Source of the DNA: Arion vulgaris
Lineage: Eukaryota > Mollusca > Gastropoda > Stylommatophora > Arionidae
Length of the DNA stretch: 64,000 nucleotides
Direction: 5' to 3'
Assembly: GCA_020796225.1 (NCBI GenBank)
Contig: CM036754.1
Location: 66,580,000-66,643,999, forward strand
Shown: in pieces, positions 28,501 to 37,500 of the stretch
How the letters are laid out: each line of letters begins with the position of its first letter
Numbering within the stretch: the first letter of the stretch is position 1
Translations under genes and position numbers: made by a program
Notes under the pieces: generated by a model
What the model was told of the DNA's origin: nothing
Seen by the model: only the letters and a program-made list of their open reading frames with translations
Databases searched by the model: none

Positions 28501-31500
28501 GCAAAGTGGTTATGCCATTATCTTGTGTTTCGAAGGTCACAACTACGAATCTGGTCCACGCAGCCATCTTCATGACAGTTTTTTTTTCCCTTGAGATCCC
28601 TAGTAATGTTACAGTAGATAGTTTGCCATTTTTGCAGAGTAGGACCAAACCATATGGGGAAAACCCAGTGCAATGGAGTCAATCCTTTGTCTTTAGAGTT
28701 CCTGACTTTATGTTGCTATTGTAGAGCTGGGCATTAGTTTATCTATATTTTATATTGCTATTGTAGAGCTGGGCATTAGTTTATCTACATTTTATGTTGC
28801 TATTGTAGAGCTGGACATCAGTTTATCTATATTTTATATGGGCTATTCAATGTTTGAAATAAAAATGTCAGAAATTAATTTGCTTGACTTTGTAACATAT
28901 CTATCCTTACATCTGAATACTTCTCTTAATTTTTCTCTCACCTACTCACTGTCCTTCTACACCATTCCTCAATTTGATGAGATACTGTGTTTTTAATTTC
29001 ATAAAATAGTTTCCCAAATGCCATGTCAATGATGATCCATAGAGCTTTGAATGAAAATCATATTTTGATTGCTATAATCTCAGTCCTATCATTTGAGTAA
29101 TCAAAATATGATTTTCATTCAAAGCTCTATGGATTCTCACTTCCTGGCTTTGTGTTTTTGTTATACAGCTGGACGTTAGTTTATGTATATTTTGTTATTC
29201 AAAATGTGTTCTTGATCTTAAAATAACTGGTTAATTTTGTTTAAAGACCTTCAAAAATTATTGTGTTTCAATTTGATAATATATTCATCCTTTCATCTTG
29301 AAACTTGCTTATATCTCTTTCCTCTCGCTTCCTGCCTTCAATCCCCATTTCCTCAATTTAATCAGATAATGTATTTGTAATTTCATAAAAAGTTTCCAAA
29401 TGCCTTGTCAGTGATGATCCATAGAGCTTTAAATGAAAGAAAATATATCTTGATTACTCAAATGATAGGACTGAGATTTGGCATTCTCACTTTTGAGTTC
29501 TCTGTGGTAAAGTGTTAGTCATTGCCGTACGTTCCAAAGGTCATGAATTCAAATCCAGACCACACAGTTTCATAAGTAAATTATTTAATGAGAATTCTAG
29601 GATTGTTGCAGATGCTACAGACTTTGTTGTTTGTGCAATACTATTGACAGGTGACACACTATTTCAGCTGAGCGGGACTAAGTCCAATGGGGAAAACCCA
29701 GTGCAATGAAGCCAATCCTCCAATTTTTAGACTTCACCTTTTTTTTGTTTCTATTGTGCATCTGCCCATCAGTTTATGTACAATTTATTCTGCTATTAAA
29801 AATTGTTTAATTTGTAGTGGACCAGGGCAGAAGCCATGTTGTTTCCATTCATTTGTTTTTAAGAATAAAAAACACCCTATAGGGTGGCTCCTGGTAAAAA
29901 GCGTCCAACCCAAACACACGTAGTGTTGCCTTTGGTATACAAGGAGTTCATGAAAAGACCCGTAAAAATTAATTTTCTTAATTTATTTAAACATATCCAT
30001 CAATTTATTTTGATACTTCCCTTCATCTCACTTGCTGCCCTTCTGCCCCATTCCACAATTTGGTCAGATACTGTATTCTTCATTTCACTAAATAGTTACC
30101 CAATGCCATGTCAATGATGATCCATAGAGCTTTGAATGAAAGAAAACAAATCTTGATTACTGAAATGATAGGACTGAGATTTGGCATTCTCACTTCCTGA
30201 CTTTGCGTTTTTATTATACAGCTGTACATACATATGTTTTTGCAAAAAATTCAGATTTGTTCTCTTTAAACTTTGCAGTCAAGGACATTTTTAACAGACT
30301 ATTCAGAAATGAATTGTTTGCCCTCTTTTATACTATAGCATAGTCATAGTGAACTAGCTTCGTAGGGGAATGGTCCAAGATCAAATTCCAATGTTGAAGT
30401 ACGATTTTACTAACCGGTAGCTCTCAGGTTGACCTATCCTCAATTGTGTATGAGAGAAATACTGTGACGGGTAGCCGCGAGTATGATAATGTTGATCGCA
30501 TTACTCATCTTGTGTCATTGGTCAGATTAAAAAATATATATTGGTTTAACGCCGCATTCCCTAATAAACCTCATGGTATGAAAATGGGTTTTACCTTCTG
30601 TATTCTTTTGTAACATATCTTAGCTCTTTTACCTATCATTCCTCTCTTTTTCTCTTACTTACTCGCCACCATTCCTCTTCATTTCCTCAATTTAACGAGA
30701 TACTGTGTCTTCAATTATATTTAATAGTTTCCAAATGCCATGTCAATGATGAACCATAGAGCTTTGAATGAAAGAAAATATATCTTGATTACTCAAATGA
30801 TAGGACTGAGATTTTGGCATTCTTACTTCCTGACTTGGTGTTTGTGTTATGCATCTGGGCATTAGTTTAGGTGTAGTTAATAATATCGGTCTCAGTTCTA
30901 TGGAGGAGATTGAGCGAGATGCCCGGGATAGAGCAGTATGGAGTTACTTGCAGGCCCTATGTAACTTAAAACGGTACAAGAGTAATTATTATTAATAAGG
31001 TTATTCAGAATGTTCTTAATCCTAAAAACTGGTTAATTTGGTTAAAAAAGACAGTAAGAAATTAATGTGCTCCAATTTTATAACATCCATCCTTTCATCT
31101 TGACACTTGCCTCCATCTCTGCATCTCACTTCCTGCCCTCTTCCATTTACTAAATTTGATCCTGTGTTTTTAGTTTCACTAAATAGTTACCAAATGCCAT
31201 GTCAATGATGATCCATAGAGCTTTGAATGAAAGAAATAATCTCTTGATTACTCAAACAAAATGATAGGACTGAGATATGGCATTATGGTCATGACTTGTT
31301 CTCATTTGATGCATCTGAACACTGACTGTATATGTTGGCTTATGTTAATACTAGCGTATTTTACACTCTTATACATATTTCAATGTTTTAACTAGCAACC
31401 TAGACCGAAAATAATGGAAGCACCTGTCCTACACATGTAGTGGCCTATGAACCCGAGGTGCAACATCTAGTCATTCTTGGCAAAAACCAAACATACCACA

Positions 31501-34500
31501 GAGTGATTACTGGTTCGGAAGAACAAACACAAAGTAGCAGCCAATCAAGTTTTTGTTATTACTGCCTGTTCAGATATTTTCTTCTTCGTGCGCTCCATAT
31601 TGACCACTTGTTAACCACAACCACTGTGATTTGTATGTGATCTGAGCCTAAAAGTGATTGTCCGTTGTGCCAGTTATGCGGCTAGAAGTAGGCCAGCACA
31701 TCCGATTTCTGCGACACTTGTTAATTTACTAGGGTAACTTCCTTAGACCCCTACATCAGTCGTCTCTTACCACATGCCTTGTAGGTCACTGTGGTACCAT
31801 TCTTTGCTTCCCTTGCAGGCCATGGCATCCACGCGAGTTAGACATTTTAATATTTGAAATAAAGTTTTGACAGAAAGTTGGTAAGAATTATAACTGAGAA
31901 CAGTAGAGTAAAAATATCATTGTCCAGATGAAGCAAATAGGATAGATAATGTGAAACAATGGGCGTCTGTGGCTTTGCTGTCATGAGCTTTATTATAACC
32001 CAAGAGTACCTAGCTCAAACTATTATGCCAGCAGTTTGGAAGTAAATTTGTCTGCGTGATTTTTCATCAAGTAGCATGTCCCTGCGGAACATCACTTTCA
32101 TCATACCCCATCGGAAAAAACTCATCCCTAGCAAGTTCTCCTTCTTGTGGATTTTGCGAATGGTAAAAATATTCCTCACCGTTCAGAAAGCAATGGCAAA
32201 CTACTACTTCTGTGTCACTACACTATGTGACTATTTTGTGTGTCATAAACAGGGTGGTGCGCTTGGTCTTCACTGATCCCCCAATTTAATTTTGTTGGGT
32301 TGTTTCTGAAGGCCAGATTTTTATTCTCATACTGCTCAGGCTGGGACAGTCTTGCAGGATGTGCTCTGGGGACTTCATTTGTGCTCCGCAGGTGCAGGCA
32401 GCCGAGTCCCTGAGACCCATTCTATGGATGTGTGCTCTGAGACTGCAGTGTCCTGTTCTAAGTCTGAAGACTGTGGTCTACGCTTTTCTGTTTAGTGTAT
32501 TTATACTGTCATGCTCTGGATTGTATCCTCCGTTTGTTTTTCCTCCACATAATTTTTCTGGATTGTTTCAGGAGAGTCTGTGCTTCTGTAAAGCTTTGTG
32601 TTTGGGTGTTGCTGTGTTAGGCGACAAACTACTGAACATATAAGTGGTGCCTAGAAAATCAACATGTTTACTATGTTTGATGGTGAGGTCCTGTAAAAGA
32701 TGTGCCATGATTTTCATTTTCAACGTGAAACAATTGTCAATATATATAAATATAGATGGATAAATTGTCCAGTAATATTGCAATGATTCAGCTTATATTA
32801 ATGACTTCTGTTTGATTGTGCTTACAGGTACTTTGGATCTGAAAGTTTAAAAACAGCAATGACATACCACCTGGTGGCACGGACACACTCATGTCGGGGA
32901 GATTTTAGATCAGCCTTGCAGAGTGAGAAAGAAGCATACGCTATATACAAGAGCAAGGTGTGTGTGTGGTGTTTAGTTAATTATATTTTCTTGTTTGTAG
33001 TGAGGAACATTTTCTGGTTTTTGTTGATTGTGATATTATCTAGTTGTGTGTATTATATGGGTTATGTTGATCTGTAATATTACCTAGCTGCTGTGATATT
33101 CATCTTAGGTAAGTTAGCCTGTATTTACGCACATATTTTCTGTATATTGTATATGTTGTCGCTTATTATTTTTGTGAAGAAATGTAACAATATTACCTTT
33201 TCTACTTGAACAAATGTAGTTGGGTGAGAACCATGAGCGCACGAAGGAGAGCTCTGAATGCTTGGCTCATCTTACCAAACAGGCTGTGGTTGTGCAGAAA
33301 AAAATGAATGAAATCTACAAGGGAGAAGTGAATTCCACATTGCCTCCAATACAGGTAGGTCTCATTTATCTTGGAAGATGTTCAGTAGATCCTAATTGCT
33401 TTCATTCATGCTTTCATATTTGGCATTCTCCAAAATAATTTGATGAAATTTAAGTAGGACCTACACCACACTTGCAGGGGGCTTTGAGTTTGAAAGCACT
33501 GGACAAACAGCCAAAAAATCAAAAAAAGGAGAGGTGAGAGAATGAGAATAATTTTTTTATGAATTTGAAGAAAAAATGACTGTGGATGTCTGTAGTACAT
33601 ATCAGTTTTAGTAATTGTCTCATGCTGATCTGAATATTATCTTCTACATACATACAATGTCTGTGTGGTGCTGGGGCCGAATGGGAGGCAAAGAATAGTA
33701 ACTGACCGACAAGTCATGTAAGATGCGACTGATGTAGGACCTAGGAAAGCTACCCTAGTAAATAAAAAGCAATGCAGAAATCGTATGTGCTGGACTACTT
33801 GTAGGTGCATAACTGACACATCGTACAATCACTCTTAGGCTCAGATAACATACAAATCTCACAAGTTTGAACATTGGAGAAAAACAAACATACAAAGGAT
33901 TTTTATAATTCACATTATTACAACTGATCCACCGACTATAATACTCAACATTGTATTGTGCTGATCATATGTTTTCATTACTTTAGTTTCCCTGTACATA
34001 GAATAACATTTCTATTGATTTTGTGTACCGTATTGTTTTAAAATACAAATATTCAACCACAATGCAGGCAAATGTATCTTGCAAAAATGAACTTTTTTTA
34101 ACTTGAAACTGGGTTAGAAAAATTACTGCAATATGTGTGTTATTTGTCTAGGAAACACATTTCTAAAGAAGCAAATTATACATACAAGAAATAAATCCTT
34201 TTCTAATGATGGAATATGTCTAATTGAAGAGATTTTATCGTTTAGTTTGAACAGAAATATGTTGTTTATGAGCATAAATTGTGACAAAATAATGGCAGTG
34301 ACCATCGGAAAAATCTTCAAAGTAAACTAGCACTACTAAATAATCATAAAATATTAATGTAGAAAAGGTGCAAGCCAAATATTTTTGTTTCTCTAAAATA
34401 GAACAAATTTCTTATGAGAATTTTTTTCAAGCAGTTTCATTGATTACAATGAAAATTTGTACAAGATGGCTACTTTAAAATAAAAACATAAATATGTTTC

Positions 34501-37500
34501 TAAAAGTTGAGCGGACAGGCTTGCATCAACAGCATCGATTGTTGGGGAGTTGAAGATGGATAAGGAGGATATTCTTTGGTCTCTTCGCGACTGTCTGTTG
34601 GATGAGGACACTAAAATCGATGTTGAATCGATCAAGCGATTTAGGCAGTTTGTAGTTACCCGTGACAAGTCAACTGAGAGCAGAGTGAGAGGTGTGTTTA
34701 ATCAGCGAGCCACGGGAACCATCAGTATTCATACTCTTTGATATCTGTTGGGGGAGACTGAGCACCTATGGGTCTGCCCGGAGGACAATGACGTCAGTTT
34801 AGTAACCAATAACCAATCAAAGTTGAAATATTAAACTCTAGTTGTCTTGTAAAACATAAATGAACAGCATAATACATGGTCTGTTGCTTTTGATTTTCTT
34901 TTAAACATTCCTATTGTGTCTTGCTACCTGGACACACACAACAGTCTATTAATGATTGAGATTTGGTATAATTATTTCACCTGCAGATTCAACCTCCTTC
35001 CTTGGTCGGTGTACTTGAAACACTGAATGTCATTAATGGCATTGTCTTTGTTCAAATCAGGTATGTTATTGTATTGTAGCTGTTTGTCTGTGAAGTCTCT
35101 CAAATTATCTTATCTATATCATCGTCTCTTATTTCTTCCAGTAGGAGGAAGATGAAATATTTTGCCACTTTAAGGAGGATTCTGGTCTGAAATTTACAAT
35201 TCAAGATTGAAATTAGAATGTGGACACAAACCGATCGAGACATACTTCAAAATGCAGAAAAAATGAGCAAAATACTGTAACAAACACACTCACAGGAAAA
35301 CTACACGGACTCTGTGAGCTACAAAGACAGTGAAGTTCATCAAGGACAAGTATGAATATATGATCTGCTACAAGGAAGAAGGAACTACATACAGTGCTTT
35401 AGAGAATTAAAAACATTTTTGAGATGAGGCAAACAGCCAAAGAAAGCTTTGTGACAAATCTGAGAAGTCTTACTATGCAAAGAACTTAATAAAAGTTAAA
35501 TATTTAATATATCCTAAAAATCATGTGTTACTTGAGAGCTATCTACAATTGTTTAGTTGAGAAACAGATCATTTACATTCATAGATTCAAGTATGATTTG
35601 TGTGTGAAGTGCGACTTTGATTGTTCCATGGAACACGTATGGTACATTTTTTCAATGTTCTGCTATTCTAAGTTACTCTTCCAATGTTATCAATTTTATA
35701 TTGGAGTGAAAACAAATTACGAAATACTTTGATTTAATCTAACCCCTTAATAGCACCAGGCAATTTGGTGTTGAGTACTATGTATTACAAGTTAAGTTGC
35801 TAATTAGTTCTGTGGCAAACCAGCTTCTTGTTCTTACTCCAGTTAAGATCAGAGCCATCCAATCAACACATCCAGTCTGTCCAGCTCTAGCTAGATCTCC
35901 TGCAGACTGCTTTCAGAAGTCTCTTGATGACTAATTCACTTCCAAATCTGTCTCCAATAATTTCTGTTCTCCTTCTTTCTGTCATGGTTCAGGCAAGGAC
36001 CTCTTCTGTTATATTCCCTCAGGTTAGTTAAGTGTCAATCCAGCGCTAGTCTAACCTGTCTGTCACTGGAATCCTGGTTCAATCCAAAGTTCTATTGACC
36101 ATCAAGCATCTTTTCTCTATTCGCATGAGAAACACCAGTCTGAATGTTTGCAATTTATGCACGCCATTATTTTAGCTTGTTTCCCTGTTCTGACCCAACA
36201 GCTAGAACCAGTTTACAGAGCGTAAAGATCAGACTGTTAAAGACAGTGTACTATTGAACTTGAGTGAAAAATGAAAGCTTTTTTGTTCCTTCTGTATTCT
36301 ATATTTAAATTCTATTTTTAAATCTTCCTTCAGCCCTGATGAACTGTCAATGTGAATGATCAAACTCACTCTTGAACAGTTTTGGAGATGAAGTTGTCGC
36401 AGTAGCGTTAAGACAGTATCTTGCTTTCCCTTAAGAAAGCAGGAAGAACTAGCATGACAAACCTTTGATAATGGGGTCAAGTTTCAACCAGCATCGATTT
36501 GTGCAAAAATAGAATGAAGTATTGAGGAGTAGTCACTTGCTTAATGAACATTGACTTATTTTTGTTATCCAGTGGTCTCTCAATCCAAATTTATACTCAG
36601 AATGCATACAGGTGCATGAAATCCTGGAATTTGCTCTTTAAAGTCATATGTGTTAGTTAACTTAATGAAAATCTACTGAGCATTATTTGTATATGTTGTA
36701 TATAGGTTAATAATTTTCTGTGGGATTCCTATATCTCGGTTTTCTCCAAAAGGGTTTCTTCAATACTTGTCAAGCTTTTATAATGCAACACACTTGATGA
36801 TAAAGATGAGATTGTCATTCAAATTTGGCTTTCTATTATTATAAACAGTTGAATGTGGTGTCTGGTGTAAGGCTAGTTTGGTCAAACTCTACCTGTTCAA
36901 AACTCTAGCTTGAGTTCGAGGTATTCAGTCTGATGACTTTTAGCGATTTTCCCGTCAGTACTGACAATGTTAAATGTATAGTGTCTAGAAAATCAAGCTT
37001 TTTCTTGCTTTGGTAGTCATCAAAGTATATCCTTTTTATTTCATGTATTTCAAATGGGATTCCAGATTTTGCAAATATTTTACAATTTACTTGATTGTTC
37101 TATGTTGCATTAATTCATCCCATGTCTGAAACCATCTATGATCAGGATCCTTTTCATTTTTCAAATTGTTTGATGTTTTTCAAATCTTCCTGATGGTTTT
37201 CATTTCCAATCAATTTTCTGCTTGGATACTCTGGGGTTGTAGGGTTTATGGTCTGTTCTGAGTTTATATGTTGCATTCCATCCATCTTTGCATTTGGTCT
37301 CTAACAATGAGCAACTTTAATGAAAAATCTCATTTGAGGATTGATTTTTCCGCTAGGGTATGAATTGAAACCTAGTACTTACATGCAGCAAACTTACATT
37401 GTTTACTTGGGAGTTAGATCTCAGTAGTTCTTTTGATTAACTTATTTGTTTTCTTCATTTCTTGCTAAGCTTTTGTGACTTTTCATGGCTGTTTAATGCA

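Larger units (their letters stand above)
21000..31300. repeat. Higher-order repeat array in the CLUH intron
   Basis: A core of about 90 bp (CCAAATGCCATGTCAATGAT ... AGAGCTTTGAATGAAAG ... TTGATTACTCAAATGATAGG ... GGCATTCT) recurs near 22850, 23412, 23938, 24298, 24889, 25529, 26058, 26769, 27130, 27758, 28391, 29018, 29400, 30101, 30734 and 31195. Decayed copies lie near 21090, 21600 and 22320. Between cores are shared spacers (TATCCATCCTTTCATCTTGA; TCAATTTAATCAGATACTGT; TTTATGTTGCTATTGTACAG) and SINEs S1/S2. Five-monomer units of about 2.85 kb repeat (23938-26058 versus 26769-29018). All cores except one inverted copy are on the same strand. Confidence 0.9.

Noticed and set aside
28485..28560. 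tRNA gene candidates (A- and B-box-like heads, also at 24505, 40870, 42500, 45827)
   Set aside because: No acceptor stem or full cloverleaf; each is followed by the same dispersed body, so they are SINE heads.
30870..30960. [12 protein letters not shown] frame as the missing CLUH exon
   Set aside because: It resembles the expected start NNIGL, but the rest matches the LINE 3' end at 48.8 kb, not CLUH.
22855..31260. Array core read as protein ([20 protein letters not shown]) and as amplified CLUH exon copies
   Set aside because: The frame is broken by indels between copies and the surrounding sequence does not match the expected exon; short resemblances ([12 protein letters not shown]) are in the wrong order.
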